From Moraxella osloensis (lineage in GTDB: Bacteria > Pseudomonadota > Gammaproteobacteria > Pseudomonadales > Moraxellaceae), in contig NZ_CP014234.1 of assembly GCF_001553955.1 (NCBI RefSeq), positions 372,001 to 436,000 on the forward strand: a DNA stretch of 64,000 bases. Direction: 5' to 3'. The position numbers were made by a program, and so were the translations under genes. Shown piece after piece: positions 1-8,905 of the stretch (positions within the stretch are counted from its first letter, which is position 1; each line of letters begins with the position of its first letter). The notes beneath the pieces were generated by a model. The model saw nothing but the letters and a program-made list of their open reading frames with translations. It did no database searches and was not told the origin of the DNA.

Positions 1-2938
1 CATTGCTTAGGCTATTTTGGTCGTTATTGGGATCAACAATAGCGTCATCACTTGCCATTCGGTTTTGCAAAAAGTCGAGTAATTCCTGTACGGGACTGGC
101 AGGTAAATGCTCGTGGGTATCTGTGGTACTTTTACCATTATAAAATATCCAGCAGGCTTGCTTGGCGCACAGCAGCGCGTCCAAAAACGCGCCTAAATCG
201 TCATCTTCTCGAAATCGGTCACCGCGAATCGGCAACCCTGCCTGCATCAAATTATAACGGTTTTGCTGTTCTTGCTTTGGAAACTCAGATAAATTTAAAT
301 TGAGCATCACCACCAACTTATACGGCAAGCTGCGCACTGAACCGATACGGGCAAAAGTAATCACGCCAGACGGCTCGGCACTTACTTGCTGATTGATAAT
401 CGATTGGGCGATATTTTCGAGTACAAAAGTGAGTTTAAGTGGCAAATTCTCGGTGTCAATTTGCTGCACTGGCTCGGTAGGTGGGTTGGGATTCTTTGCG
501 GTTTTGCTTGTTACCGTAGCGAGGTATTTGCTATTGGCTTCGATATTTTCTTTTAGGTCATTTTGTGCGGCAAAAATGGCGCGCCACGCATTGGTTTGAT
601 TAAATCGGCTAAATTTTTGCTGAATCAGCTTTTCGATTTGGGTTAGCCAGTCAGGCAGGGTTTTGACGTCATTACCTAAGTGACGATTGTCATCCAACGT
701 TTGATAAATATCACACAGCACAGCGACGATGTCGGCATCTGCCATGGTCAAGTTTGTCAGTGGTACAAATTTCTCTACCACGCCAAAGCTATTGGTATAC
801 TCCCCAAAACTGACCACCGTGGCTTTGGGCATCATCACGCCAGCGACCAAGCGCTCAAGCGCATAAGCAAAGGTGTATCGATAATCATCATCGGCGGCAC
901 TTAAGGTTTGCTGCAAATGCCGCTCGTCAAACCCGCGAATAAATCCTGCCTGAGTCAGCAATTCACAAGCACGGGTCATCTGCTCCAAATTAAGCCCAAA
1001 GCTTTCATATAGTGGCGCTAGCATTAACCAATCAAATACTTCGCTACGCTGAAACCGAGCGCCTGCCCGATTAAGCAGCGTGTAATAACCTGTAATCGCT
1101 TGCCAAAGCAGGTTGATATCTTTTGCCACCACGCCTGTCACCTTGGCGGGCAACTGATAGCCATCGCCGCCCACATGTTTGGGGAACGTGGCTTCGATGA
1201 TGTTTTGGTGGGTTTCGATGTCGGGCAATAATACCAAAATATCTGACAACGCTCGTCTATCCCAAGGATCGGTGGGAATCTGCGCTGGCGTGGCTTGCAT
1301 ATCGCTATAATTTAGCCACCCGATAATCATACTGCGTAGCACTTCAAGCTGGCGCACCATGCTATGACAGACATGAATGGCAATACTGGTATCAAGGGGT
1401 TTGGGTCGCCATTTTTCCACGTTTTCAAGTTGCTTGTTGGATTCTTGCTTGAGTTTGTCTTTGATGGCTTTGTATAGACCGAGCGTAGATTCGATATCTT
1501 TAAGCCCATTACTTTGAATATTGGCAAGCTGCTGCTGTAAAAGCTGGGTTTGCTGCAAGAGGTTTTGGCGGTTATCTTCACTCGCTGCTTTTGCTGCCTT
1601 TGCTTCCTCACCTTTCACCAGTTTAAGCATGTCATTGATTTTGGCGGTGGTGGCGACTTCTTCTAGCATTAAGATGTCATGTTGGATAAATTCCAGTAAC
1701 GTATTGGGCGGCGTGTTATCAAAATCATCTTGCCACAGTACATGTTCATATTCATTACCCGATAAGCTTGCGAGCATGGCAAACACTTCACGCGACTGTT
1801 TACCAAACCGTGACAACAAGGTATGACCATAATCTTTTAGATACCAAGCGTCATGCTTGCTGGCATCGTCTTCCATTTGCATCTGCATGAGCCAATTTTT
1901 ATCGACGATATCTGCCCAAAATTGCTCTGATGGGTTAAAGTGTAAAATCGTGACGTCGGTAAGTACCCCTAAGCGTTGTAAGTCCAGTAACTCTGTCGGT
2001 GGTAACTGCTGCAAAGTAAATAAAAATACGTGTTTTGGTAATTTGCTACGACTGATGTTGCGGATACGGGTCTCTGAATGGTTTAATGCCTGCCAAAACT
2101 GCTGATGGAGCTGCTCGCGAAACTGGTAGTCATCATCAAACAGCTGTCGCCATAAAAATCGCTGAGCGGCTTCTAACTGTTCGTAGTGCTCAACAAGCCA
2201 GTCAGGTGTGTCAATGGCGTTGGACGCATCCCGCCCGTTTAAGCGGTTATGCAGCGCATCTTTTTTGGCAATCATGTCACTCACCGCCACAGGCTTGTCT
2301 TGCCCCCAATGAGTAAGCCACTGCGGACGATAGGTCATATAGCGATTGAGCATATTTGCCATATCACTGGCTAGCTGCCAAATGCGTTGATCTTGGGTTT
2401 GCAATTCAGCAGATTGGCTAATCACGTCATTAGACAGTAGCGATTGGTTATTCGCCCAGCTTAAACTGTAAATGGTGGCGGGTGTATCAGGTGCAAAACC
2501 AGTCGCATTTGGGCTATCTGCTTCTTTGTCTTCAACCAACGGGGATAAAAATGGATAAAGCGGATGTTGCGGCTGCTCAACAATGGCTTGTCGGTACTGG
2601 TTTAAATAGCCAAAGATTTGCCACTGCATAACGTTTTTGGACAGCATTGCCACTTCTGGCACGTCTAATATATCGTCGTCTTCCGAGATGCGCGCATAGG
2701 TTCTTAAAACCCGCTGCATCAGTCCCAAAAAATAGCGACCCCAAAATTCAGTAGTCACTAAGGTACTGATGCCTGCCTTATCTGCGACTTGTTTTTTTAA
2801 CCACTCCCCCATGACTTTAGATGGCACAATCACCTGAAATGGCTCAAAAATTGAGCTTTGATAACTGGGATTTTTGTAGGCGTTTAACAAATGGTCAAAT
2901 AGCTTATCGACTTTATTGCTTTGTATAATCGTTAGCAT
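1..2938 (-). CDS. recC: Exodeoxyribonuclease V subunit RecC (C-terminus cut by window edge)
   Basis: RecC is the Chi-recognition and scaffold subunit of the RecBCD helicase-nuclease that processes double-strand DNA ends. The frame stays open from an ATG at 2938 to the window edge, giving about 979 residues of a protein usually 1,100-1,300 long. The N-terminus has the family pattern of a short opening strand followed by PSKVMGEWLKKQVADKAGIS. Near the readable end is RSLPYKLVVMLNLNLSEFPK, then RGDRFREDDDLGAFLDAL, matching the RecC region with the inactive nuclease-like fold. recB and recD, normally adjacent, would lie to the left of the window. Short plus-strand ORFs in this interval are antisense shadows. 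Identity is confident; the C-terminus cannot be assessed. Confidence 0.9.
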   Translation of the reverse strand, partial: MLTIIQSNKVDKLFDHLLNAYKNPSYQSSIFEPFQVIVPSKVMGEWLKKQVADKAGISTLVTTEFWGRYFLGLMQRVLRTYARISEDDDILDVPEVAMLSKNVMQWQIFGYLNQYRQAIVEQPQHPLYPFLSPLVEDKEADSPNATGFAPDTPATIYSLSWANNQSLLSNDVISQSAELQTQDQRIWQLASDMANMLNRYMTYRPQWLTHWGQDKPVAVSDMIAKKDALHNRLNGRDASNAIDTPDWLVEHYEQLEAAQRFLWRQLFDDDYQFREQLHQQFWQALNHSETRIRNISRSKLPKHVFLFTLQQLPPTELLDLQRLGVLTDVTILHFNPSEQFWADIVDKNWLMQMQMEDDASKHDAWYLKDYGHTLLSRFGKQSREVFAMLASLSGNEYEHVLWQDDFDNTPPNTLLEFIQHDILMLEEVATTAKINDMLKLVKGEEAKAAKAASEDNRQNLLQQTQLLQQQLANIQSNGLKDIESTLGLYKAIKDKLKQESNKQLENVEKWRPKPLDTSIAIHVCHSMVRQLEVLRSMIIGWLNYSDMQATPAQIPTDPWDRRALSDILVLLPDIETHQNIIEATFPKHVGGDGYQLPAKVTGVVAKDINLLWQAITGYYTLLNRAGARFQRSEVFDWLMLAPLYESFGLNLEQMTRACELLTQAGFIRGFDERHLQQTLSAADDDYRYTFAYALERLVAGVMMPKATVVSFGEYTNSFGVVEKFVPLTNLTMADADIVAVLCDIYQTLDDNRHLGNDVKTLPDWLTQIEKLIQQKFSRFNQTNAWRAIFAAQNDLKENIEANSKYLATVTSKTAKNPNPPTEPVQQIDTENLPLKLTFVLENIAQSIINQQVSAEPSGVITFARIGSVRSLPYKLVVMLNLNLSEFPKQEQQNRYNLMQAGLPIRGDRFREDDDLGAFLDALLCAKQACWIFYNGKSTTDTHEHLPASPVQELLDFLQNRMASDDAIVDPNNDQNSLSN

Positions 2939-3330
2939 GCAGTAAATACTCGAAAATTTTTATAGATAGTGAGTGGGTCGCTCAAAAAATTATACAGCAA
3001 AAAAACACCTCACCATCACCGCTCAATGAAAAAATCGCCCGAATTGCCACAGTCACGACACCCAATGTCGCCTGCAATCTATCAACCTCTGTAACTCACT
3101 AAGCTTTTATGCAATACAAAGTATGCAATCCAAAGCAAGTAATATATAGCTAACAAAGTGATAAACTTATCCCTACGTCACTCATGAGTATATTTTTGGT
3201 TACGTTTCATCTTTAAATGTTGTAAGCCATTTGGTTTACTTATAATATTAAGCTTATTAGGTCTAACGTATAACAGAAAACACATATAAAAGAAAAAAAC
3301 TGTATAAGAGAAAACAATAAGGAGACGACC
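2939..3330. promoter_or_regulatory. Intergenic region between divergent recC and a small ORF
   Basis: This 392-bp gap separates recC (leftward) from the small acidic ORF (rightward) and must carry both promoters. A TATAAT hexamer lies at 3241-3246 with a weak TTGTAA 15 bp upstream, a possible promoter for the small ORF. I see no tRNA, no strong hairpin and no convincing additional gene here. Confidence 0.35.
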
Positions 3331-3525
3331 ATGACTGACAACACTAACCCTACCGACAAATCTCAATTAGACAATGCCCAATCTGATGTTGCCAATGAAG
3401 CGATGGAAGGCATCAATCGTACCGACATTAACCAAGATAATGCGAGCACGCCTACCTCTAAGGGCTCTGATGAATCGCTACTTGATATGTTACATGAGGC
3501 GAAAAAATTCGAAGATGAAGAATAA
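3331..3525 (+). CDS. Small acidic hypothetical protein (64 aa)
   Basis: I do not recognise this protein. It has a good ribosome binding site (AAGGAG about 8 nt before the ATG), a possible upstream -10 box, and a strong terminator directly after its stop, so it looks like an independent short transcription unit. The product is hydrophilic and rich in Asp, Glu, Asn and Thr, with a C-terminal segment (DESLLDMLHEAKKFEDEE) that could form a short amphipathic acidic helix. It has no signal peptide or membrane segment. Expression signals support it as real; its role is unknown. Confidence 0.6.
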   Translation: MTDNTNPTDKSQLDNAQSDVANEAMEGINRTDINQDNASTPTSKGSDESLLDMLHEAKKFEDEE

Positions 3526-3534
3526 GAATAAGAT

Positions 3535-3569
3535 AAAAAACGGCTAAGTTGCTACTTAGCCGTTTTTTT
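3535..3569. terminator. Bidirectional terminator between small ORF and DUF1275 gene
   Basis: An 8-bp stem CGGCTAAG/CTTAGCCG (3541-3562) is flanked by A-runs on the left and T-runs on the right, so it can work on both strands. The stop codon of the convergent DUF1275 gene lies in the loop. Confidence 0.85.
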
Positions 3570-4223
3570 ACGGGTTAATAAATATACTTGATAAGCCAGC
3601 GCTGACGATAACACAATCACAATAGGTAGCATCAATGTCATGTATTTGTAGTGGATATAGCCCAAAGCACCTACTACCCCGCCCCCGCAAAAGCTATACC
3701 ATATCATCGCTTGAAACACGAACATCTTTTTATTAATTGGTCTGCCAGCCAGCCAATTACCCAAGGCTGAGCCCATATCTGAGGTCAATCCTGTCAAATG
3801 GGTGGTACGAATCACCGCACCGCTATAGGTCGCGACCATTGAATTTTGCAAGCCGCAAGCCATGGCGGCAAACACCTGCCCCCAAAACGACTGGTAGCTA
3901 AATAAAATCAAACTGACGATTAATAAACTTGCTTCAATTAACAGAGCGTTGCCATAGCGCTTACCTTCTTTTAATGCCGTACTACCCACCACAAAGCCAC
4001 TGATAACTGCCCCAAATAAAAACGATAACAGCACGATACAAACCATCGCCATCTGCTGGTAGTGCTGTTCCGCCAATGCTGTGGCAAATAGCGTCACATT
4101 GCCCGTTACATGCGAAGCGGACAAATGGGTGAAGCCGACTAATGCGGTGCTATTGATACACCCTGCATTAAACGCCAGCACGCAGCCACCCCATAAAATC
4201 CACTTGGGTAATTTATTAATCAT
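3552..4223 (-). CDS. YoaK/DUF1275 family membrane protein
   Basis: This is a polytopic inner-membrane protein of about 223 residues with roughly six hydrophobic segments, matching the DUF1275 (YoaK) family. The N-terminal pattern of a hydrophobic helix with AFNAGCINSTALVGF, followed by SHVTGNVTLFA, is the family hallmark. Function in the family is not established. I chose the ATG at 4223 (MINKLPKW) because it gives the usual family N-terminus; an in-frame TTG at 4280 would add 19 atypical residues. It is monocistronic, ends in a shared terminator with the convergent small ORF, and is codirectional with fabI upstream. Confidence 0.8.
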   Translation of the reverse strand: MINKLPKWILWGGCVLAFNAGCINSTALVGFTHLSASHVTGNVTLFATALAEQHYQQMAMVCIVLLSFLFGAVISGFVVGSTALKEGKRYGNALLIEASLLIVSLILFSYQSFWGQVFAAMACGLQNSMVATYSGAVIRTTHLTGLTSDMGSALGNWLAGRPINKKMFVFQAMIWYSFCGGGVVGALGYIHYKYMTLMLPIVIVLSSALAYQVYLLTRKKTAK

Positions 4224-4361
4224 TAGATACCGCCATTTATCAGTCTTTAGCTGACTTGCCAAACAGGTTAAGCCTGACAAAAAATGGTAAGCTTAACCAG
4301 ACGGCTTTGCAATCCCTATCGAAACATCAAGCAAAAAAAGTAAGCAAAAAACAGCAAGTAA

Positions 4362-4389
4362 AAAAAAGAGCAACCATGGTCGCTCTTTT
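4362..4389 (-). terminator. fabI terminator
   Basis: The near-perfect inverted repeat AAAAGAGC-AACCATGGT-CGCTCTTTT is followed on the minus strand by a run of T residues. It lies just past the fabI stop codon. Confidence 0.8.
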
Positions 4390-4409
4390 ATCCACTACTC
4401 GCCTAACAA

Positions 4410-5213
4410 TTAGTCTTCTACCTGCATCATCACTTGTTCAGAGAGTGCCACGGTATTAAACCCAGCATCGACAAATAAAATCTCGCCGGTGATACCAGAT
4501 GCCCAAGGCGATAACAAGAACATCGCGGCATTGCCGACTTCTTCAATATTGACATTGCGCTGTAGCGGTGACATTTTGGCGTTGGTGTCGAGCATTTTAC
4601 GAAATGATTTGATGCCACTGGCCGCCAAAGTACGAATTGGACCTGCAGAAATCCCATTGACACGGATACCATCGCTGCCCAGAGAGCTTGCAAGGTAGCG
4701 AATACTCGCTTCCAGACTGGCTTTGGCTAGACCCATGACATTGTAGTTTGGCAACACATGGATACTGCCTTCATACGTCAAGGTTAACAGCGAGCCTTGG
4801 CGTTTTGCCAGCAACTCACGGCTGGCTTTAGCAAGCGCCACAAAGCTGTAGCTACTAATATCATGGGCAATGGCAAAGCCCTCACGGGTGGTCACTTGGG
4901 TAAAATCACCATCTAGCTGATCGGCAGGGGCAAAACCAATGGCATGCACGACCCCATCAATGCCATCTGGCCAGTGTGCAGCAACTTGGGCAAAACACAC
5001 TTCGATTTCGCTATCTGACGCCACATCACACGCCAATACCTTCTCTGCACCAAAAGTTTCGGCTGCCATATCCACGCGTTTTTTCATTTTTTCATTCGGA
5101 TAGGTCAAAATTAAACTCGCGCCTTCACGATGTAACGCTTCTGCGATACCCCAAGCAATCGATAATTTACTGGCGATACCGGTAACAACGAAACGCTTCC
5201 CTGTTAATAGCAT
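4410..5213 (-). CDS. fabI: Enoyl-[acyl-carrier-protein] reductase (NADH) FabI
   Basis: FabI catalyses the last reductive step of each fatty-acid elongation cycle in the cytoplasm, reducing trans-2-enoyl-ACP with NADH. The 267-residue length matches the family. The nucleotide-binding N-terminus [12 protein letters not shown] (about residues 12-23) is diagnostic for FabI rather than other short-chain dehydrogenases. The catalytic pair Tyr157 and Lys164 (YNVMGLAK), plus Tyr147, have the classic Y-x6-K spacing, and the C-terminus has [15 protein letters not shown]. The gene is divergent from folE and ends in its own terminator. FabI is the target of triclosan and related inhibitors; nothing here suggests a resistant variant, but I did not check each resistance position. 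Confidence 0.97.
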   Translation of the reverse strand: MLLTGKRFVVTGIASKLSIAWGIAEALHREGASLILTYPNEKMKKRVDMAAETFGAEKVLACDVASDSEIEVCFAQVAAHWPDGIDGVVHAIGFAPADQLDGDFTQVTTREGFAIAHDISSYSFVALAKASRELLAKRQGSLLTLTYEGSIHVLPNYNVMGLAKASLEASIRYLASSLGSDGIRVNGISAGPIRTLAASGIKSFRKMLDTNAKMSPLQRNVNIEEVGNAAMFLLSPWASGITGEILFVDAGFNTVALSEQVMMQVED

Positions 5214-5395
5214 GGTTTTTCCTTATTTTTCAGTGAACGAATATGCACTATAATAGCTCAAAATTAGGGGTTAATTCTAGCAAAAAACCTAAACAAAGCA
5301 AATTTAGTGATTTTCATGGCGTTTGTGACAAAAATCGCTTTACAAATAGTGGTAAAGCGTTAAGCTATGCCTATTTTTTAAACTTAAATGTTATC

Positions 5396-5980
5396 ATGAC
5401 TATGCCTGCAAATTTTGACGAGATTATCCAACAAAACAGTGATGCCTACCGCACCCTCATTGCATCAACAGGGGAAGAGTTAACACGTGAAGGACTACTT
5501 AATACCCCAGAACGCGCCGCTAAAGCCTTTAGTTTTTTAACCCAAGGCTATCATCAAGATTTGGTCGAAATTACCAACAACGCGATTTTTCCAACTGACA
5601 ATAATGAATTGGTCATGGTAAAAAATATCGAGTTTTATTCGATGTGCGAGCATCATATGTTGCCTTTTTATGGCGTTGCTCATGTGGCGTATCTGCCCGA
5701 TGGCAAAGTGATTGGACTGTCAAAAATGGCACGTATCGTGGATATGTACGCCCGACGTTTGCAAATTCAAGAAAACCTAACCCGCCAAATCGCACAAGCG
5801 GTGATGGATATGACAGGGGCAAAAGGCGCGGCGGTGGTGATGGATGCCGCGCATATGTGCATGATGATGCGCGGGGTGATGAAACAAAAATCCGATACCC
5901 GCAGTATGTCACTACTGGGCGAATTTAGACACAATACCGAGGCAAGACAAGCGCTGTTAATGGCGATTCCAAGCGCCTAA
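5396..5980 (+). CDS. folE: GTP cyclohydrolase I FolE
   Basis: FolE converts GTP to 7,8-dihydroneopterin triphosphate, the first step of folate (and queuosine precursor) biosynthesis. The 194-residue product carries zinc ligands Cys84 and His87 in CEHHMLPF and Cys155 in AHMCMMMRG. The conserved [11 protein letters not shown] and [10 protein letters not shown] segments also match. The frame is open to 5243, but that extension is low-complexity and non-family; the ATG at 5396 (or 5402) gives the normal length. The gene is divergent from fabI and followed by a strong terminator. queC, a later queuosine-pathway gene, is elsewhere in the window. Confidence 0.95.
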   Translation: MTMPANFDEIIQQNSDAYRTLIASTGEELTREGLLNTPERAAKAFSFLTQGYHQDLVEITNNAIFPTDNNELVMVKNIEFYSMCEHHMLPFYGVAHVAYLPDGKVIGLSKMARIVDMYARRLQIQENLTRQIAQAVMDMTGAKGAAVVMDAAHMCMMMRGVMKQKSDTRSMSLLGEFRHNTEARQALLMAIPSA

Positions 5981-6024
5981 TATCTAGACTTGCTACCTAA
6001 ACAGTCAACCTAAATTAACTAGTT

Positions 6025-6056
6025 AAAAAAGCCCCAGTGATGTTACTGGGGTTTTT
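6025..6056 (+). terminator. folE terminator
   Basis: Stem CCCCAGT/ACTGGGG with a six-base loop, preceded by six A and followed by five T. IS element 1 begins only 18 bp further on. Confidence 0.85.
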
Positions 6057-6073
6057 ATATTCAGCCGATTTAT

Positions 6074-7290
6074 CCTCCGTTGCCGTAAAACCACCGACTT
6101 TAGGCGGTGGATATAAGGCAACTTGTACACTATAACGCTTGCATAAATTTTGCTAAAATAATTTGCATGAAAACACTCAAGCTACGCATACGAGATAAAC
6201 ACACAGCAAAGCTTAACCGCCTAAGCGGTTCGGTCAATTTCGTATGGAACTACGTCAATGACTTGAGTTACAAGCATCTGCAAAAGACTGGCAAATTCTT
6301 TTCAGCCTACGACCTAAACGACTACACCAAAGGTAGCGGTGAACTACTTGGCTTACACAGTCAGACTATTCAGGCAATCAATGAAACCCATGCCAAAGCT
6401 AGAAAACAATTCAAAAAAGCTAAATTATCATGGCGAACCAACAACCCAAATTCAAAACGTAAATCATTAGGCTGGCTACCGTTTAAACAATCTGCCATCA
6501 AACACATCGCCACACACCAAACAGGTAAAAAAGGCTTAAAATCCACCTTACAGCTTAGTTTAGCCAAAGGGCAAAAGCTAATCATCGACCTATGGGACAG
6601 CTACAACCTTAGCCTATACCAAATCAACACATGCGAGATTGTGCAAGACGCACGCAGTCATTGGTATGCCTGTATTACCGTCAAAGACTACCCCAAGACA
6701 CAATGCGGAACGGGTAGCGTAGGCATTGACTTAGGGCTTAAAGACAGTGCCACTACCTCAAGCGGTGACAAACTCACCATCAAGCAAACGCTCAAATATG
6801 CCAAAGATTTAGCCATTGCTCAACGAGCTAAAAACAAACAACGTGTCAAAGCAATCCATGCCAAAATCAAAAACACAAGGCAAGACCTGATACACAAATT
6901 CACCACCCAATTAGTTAAAGATAATGCGCTAATCGTGGTCGGTGATATTCAGAGTAATCAATTTAATAGTAAAAAAGGCAAACTCGCCAAATCGGTTTAC
7001 GATGCAGGCTGGTTTGAACTGAAACGACAACTGACCTACAAATGCGAGAACGCAGGTTGCCGTTTTGAAATCGTGAATGAGAGATACACGACCCAGCGAT
7101 GTTCGTGTTGCGGTGAAATCACCGCCAATAGTCCGAAAGGTAGAAAATCGCTTGGAATAAGAGAATGGATATGTGCTTCGTGTGGCACATGGCATGATAG
7201 AGATATCAATGCCAGTCGGAACATTCTTGCGGTCGGGCTTGGCCGTCTGGGAGCAGGAATCCCCGAACGATAGGGAGGGGAGGAAGTCAA
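6074..7290 (+). mobile_element. IS200/IS605-type element 1, tnpB only
   Basis: The boundaries come from comparing the three related elements in the window. The left end starts CCTCCGTTGCC directly after TTTAT, and the right end finishes AGGAAGTCAA. The left end folds as nested stems (GTTGCC/GGCAAC around CCACCG/CGGTGG, about 6080-6122), as expected for subterminal hairpins recognised by Y1 transposases. No tnpA is present; only about 45 bp separate the left hairpin from tnpB. The right-end hairpin is weaker here (CCCC/GGGG only) than in the other two copies. IS605-family elements make no target duplication, and none is seen. Confidence 0.85.
6167..7273 (+). CDS. tnpB: RNA-guided nuclease/transposase accessory protein TnpB (copy 1)
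   Basis: This 368-residue protein has the OrfB_IS605 core and a C-terminal zinc ribbon. The RuvC-like motifs are GIDLGLKDSAT (Asp188), ALIVVGD (Gly259-Asp260, where many TnpBs have Glu) and HDRDINAS (Asp346). The zinc ribbon cysteines are Cys312, Cys315, Cys336 and Cys339. TnpB proteins are RNA-guided DNA nucleases that use an RNA covering the element's right end. The ATG at 6167 (MKTLKLRIRD) is the start conserved across all three copies, although the frame is open 20 codons further upstream across the IS left end. No tnpA accompanies it, so mobility would need a TnpA in trans, for example that of element 3. Confidence 0.9.
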   Translation: MKTLKLRIRDKHTAKLNRLSGSVNFVWNYVNDLSYKHLQKTGKFFSAYDLNDYTKGSGELLGLHSQTIQAINETHAKARKQFKKAKLSWRTNNPNSKRKSLGWLPFKQSAIKHIATHQTGKKGLKSTLQLSLAKGQKLIIDLWDSYNLSLYQINTCEIVQDARSHWYACITVKDYPKTQCGTGSVGIDLGLKDSATTSSGDKLTIKQTLKYAKDLAIAQRAKNKQRVKAIHAKIKNTRQDLIHKFTTQLVKDNALIVVGDIQSNQFNSKKGKLAKSVYDAGWFELKRQLTYKCENAGCRFEIVNERYTTQRCSCCGEITANSPKGRKSLGIREWICASCGTWHDRDINASRNILAVGLGRLGAGIPER

Positions 7291-7306
7291 CGTATCAGGA
7301 CTAATG
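7150..7306 (+). ncRNA. Candidate omega (right-end) RNA of element 1 with guide
   Basis: By analogy with characterised TnpB systems, the guide RNA scaffold should span the 3' part of tnpB and the right end, and the guide should be the bases just outside the element. Here the guide would start CGTATCAGGACTAATG at 7291. The extent to the left is a guess. Copy 1 has a weakened right-end hairpin, so its RNA may fold less well. Confidence 0.4.
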
Positions 7307-7401
7307 TCTTCTTCAACCCTAAGCTCATCGGGTAACCATTGGTGATGAACGCGTGGTTATGCAAGCTTTTTTAACTGCCATACCCCATGAGTTAAAGATT
7401 A
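7291..7401 (+). other. Short ORF remnant between element 1 and cysG
   Basis: One plus-strand frame reads AHRVTIGDERVVMQAFLTAI and continues for nine further residues to a stop near 7404, but an in-frame stop lies just upstream and no start fits. It looks protein-like and could be the tail of a decayed gene. The product is not recognised. Confidence 0.25.
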
Positions 7402-8802
7402 CTATCGTTTATTAAGTCTGTGATGTAGCTTAACCACATTACCCATAATCAAAATCGCTGGGGCGGGCAAGTTTGCCTCAGCTTGTTTTGCCACGATGGT
7501 CTCAAGCGTGCCTGTCAAAACTTGCTGATGGGGCAAGCTGGCATTGGACACAATCGCAATCGGCGTACTGGGATTTTTTCCTGCGTTAATCAAGCCACTC
7601 GTCAATTTATCAAGCTGCTTTAATCCCATATAAAAAACCACGGTTTGGTTATCATCAAGCCAGCTGGCAAAGTCTTCATTGATGGTATCCGTCTTAAGAG
7701 AGGCGGTGACAAACTTGACAGAGTGCGCATACGCACGGTGAGTCAATGGAATACCGGCGCAGCTTGCCGCCGCAGTGGCTGCGGTGATGCCAGGCACGAC
7801 TTCAAAATCAATCCCAGCTGCAACCAATTGCTCGGCTTCTTCGCCGCCCCGCCCAAATACATACGGGTCGCCACCTTTGAGACGTAACACGCGCTGTCCT
7901 TGCTGCGCCTGCTCGACCAGTAGCTCATTGATTTTTTCTTGCCCCACCGCATGATCACTGGCTTTTTTGCCGACGTAGATTTTGGTGGCATCACGCCTGC
8001 ATAGATCGAGAATCTGCGCTGAAACCAAATTATCATAAAACACCACATCCGCTTGTTGCATCAATCGTAGCGCTTTAAAGGTTAGCAAGTCGGGGTCGCC
8101 CGCCCCTGCGCCCACAATGTACACCTTACCAAGCTGTGCTTTATCTGTCGGCTGGTTGTTGGCGTGCTGCTGTAGTAGGGTTTCAAGCTGGCTTTCAGCT
8201 TTGCTTAGGCTATTTGCATTACCCTCAAATACCGATTCTGCTACTTGCCCTTCAAAGGCTTGCTCCCAAAACTTGCGTCTAGCCGTCACATTGGGCAATG
8301 CAGCTTTTACTTTATCGCGAAATTTACCTGCCAATCCTGCCAATTCGCCATACTGCGGTGGCACGACTGTTTCGATTTTGGCTCGCAGTAGTCTTGCCAG
8401 CACCGGTGCTTTGCCTGCACTGGATACCGCAATGGTAATCGGATTGCGGTCAACGATGGCAGGAAAGATAAAGGTACATAGCGGTGGATTATCAACGACA
8501 TTGACTGGGATAAAACGATCTTCACAGTCATGAAAAATCTGTGCATTCACCGTTTCATCATCGGTACAAGCAATGACGATGGTTTGTTTATCCAAATATT
8601 TTTGCTGATAAACATCATTAATCAATTGATGACGAGAATCACCAAATTGCGCGGTGAGTCTCGGCTCATAGCTGGGCGCAACAAAGGTGATAGTTGCCCC
8701 AGCTTTATCGAGCAAATCCGCTTTACGCAGTGCCACTTCCCCACCGCCAACCACGAGTACAGGGCGATTTTCTAATTTAAAAAACAGCGGTAAGGTATTC
8801 AT
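7402..8802 (-). CDS. cysG: Siroheme synthase CysG (trifunctional)
   Basis: CysG makes siroheme, the cofactor of sulfite reductase, from uroporphyrinogen III. The N-terminal half is the precorrin-2 dehydrogenase/sirohydrochlorin ferrochelatase (VLVVGGGEVALRKADLL near residues 15-32, NVVDNPPLCTFIFPAIVDR). The C-terminal half is the SAM uroporphyrinogen methyltransferase (VGAGAGDPDLLT, RLKGGDPYVFGRGGEE, GIPLTHR). The 466-residue length fits the fused enzyme. I chose MNTLPLFF at 8802 because family members start there; an in-frame ATG at 8817 adds only five residues. It is codirectional with cysH, DUF934 and cysI, so siroheme supply and sulfite reduction sit in one neighbourhood. Confidence 0.95.
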   Translation of the reverse strand: MNTLPLFFKLENRPVLVVGGGEVALRKADLLDKAGATITFVAPSYEPRLTAQFGDSRHQLINDVYQQKYLDKQTIVIACTDDETVNAQIFHDCEDRFIPVNVVDNPPLCTFIFPAIVDRNPITIAVSSAGKAPVLARLLRAKIETVVPPQYGELAGLAGKFRDKVKAALPNVTARRKFWEQAFEGQVAESVFEGNANSLSKAESQLETLLQQHANNQPTDKAQLGKVYIVGAGAGDPDLLTFKALRLMQQADVVFYDNLVSAQILDLCRRDATKIYVGKKASDHAVGQEKINELLVEQAQQGQRVLRLKGGDPYVFGRGGEEAEQLVAAGIDFEVVPGITAATAAASCAGIPLTHRAYAHSVKFVTASLKTDTINEDFASWLDDNQTVVFYMGLKQLDKLTSGLINAGKNPSTPIAIVSNASLPHQQVLTGTLETIVAKQAEANLPAPAILIMGNVVKLHHRLNKR

Positions 8803-8905
8803 AGACAGTCTCAACATTAGATAGCGACAAGAACAATAGTGACAAGAACAATTAAGCCGAACCGAAGTTCAGCTTAACATTATCATACATACTGCCCAGC
8901 AAAAA

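Noticed and set aside
52-2316. Several short plus-strand ORFs and one minus-strand ORF (1327-1611) in the first 2.9 kb
   Set aside because: They lie in other frames of the recC coding frame, which is open throughout and matches RecC.
3178-3366. Minus-strand 62-codon ORF
   Set aside because: It runs antisense over the promoter and start of the small acidic ORF and looks non-coding.
5243-5395. Upstream extension of folE
   Set aside because: The extra 51 codons are low-complexity, outside the family and lie in the fabI-folE promoter region.
6167-7273. tnpB copies 1 and 2 as nuclease-dead regulators
   Set aside because: The Gly at the RuvC-II position is shared with the tnpA-linked copy and the other RuvC aspartates are kept, so domestication as a repressor is not supported by sequence alone.
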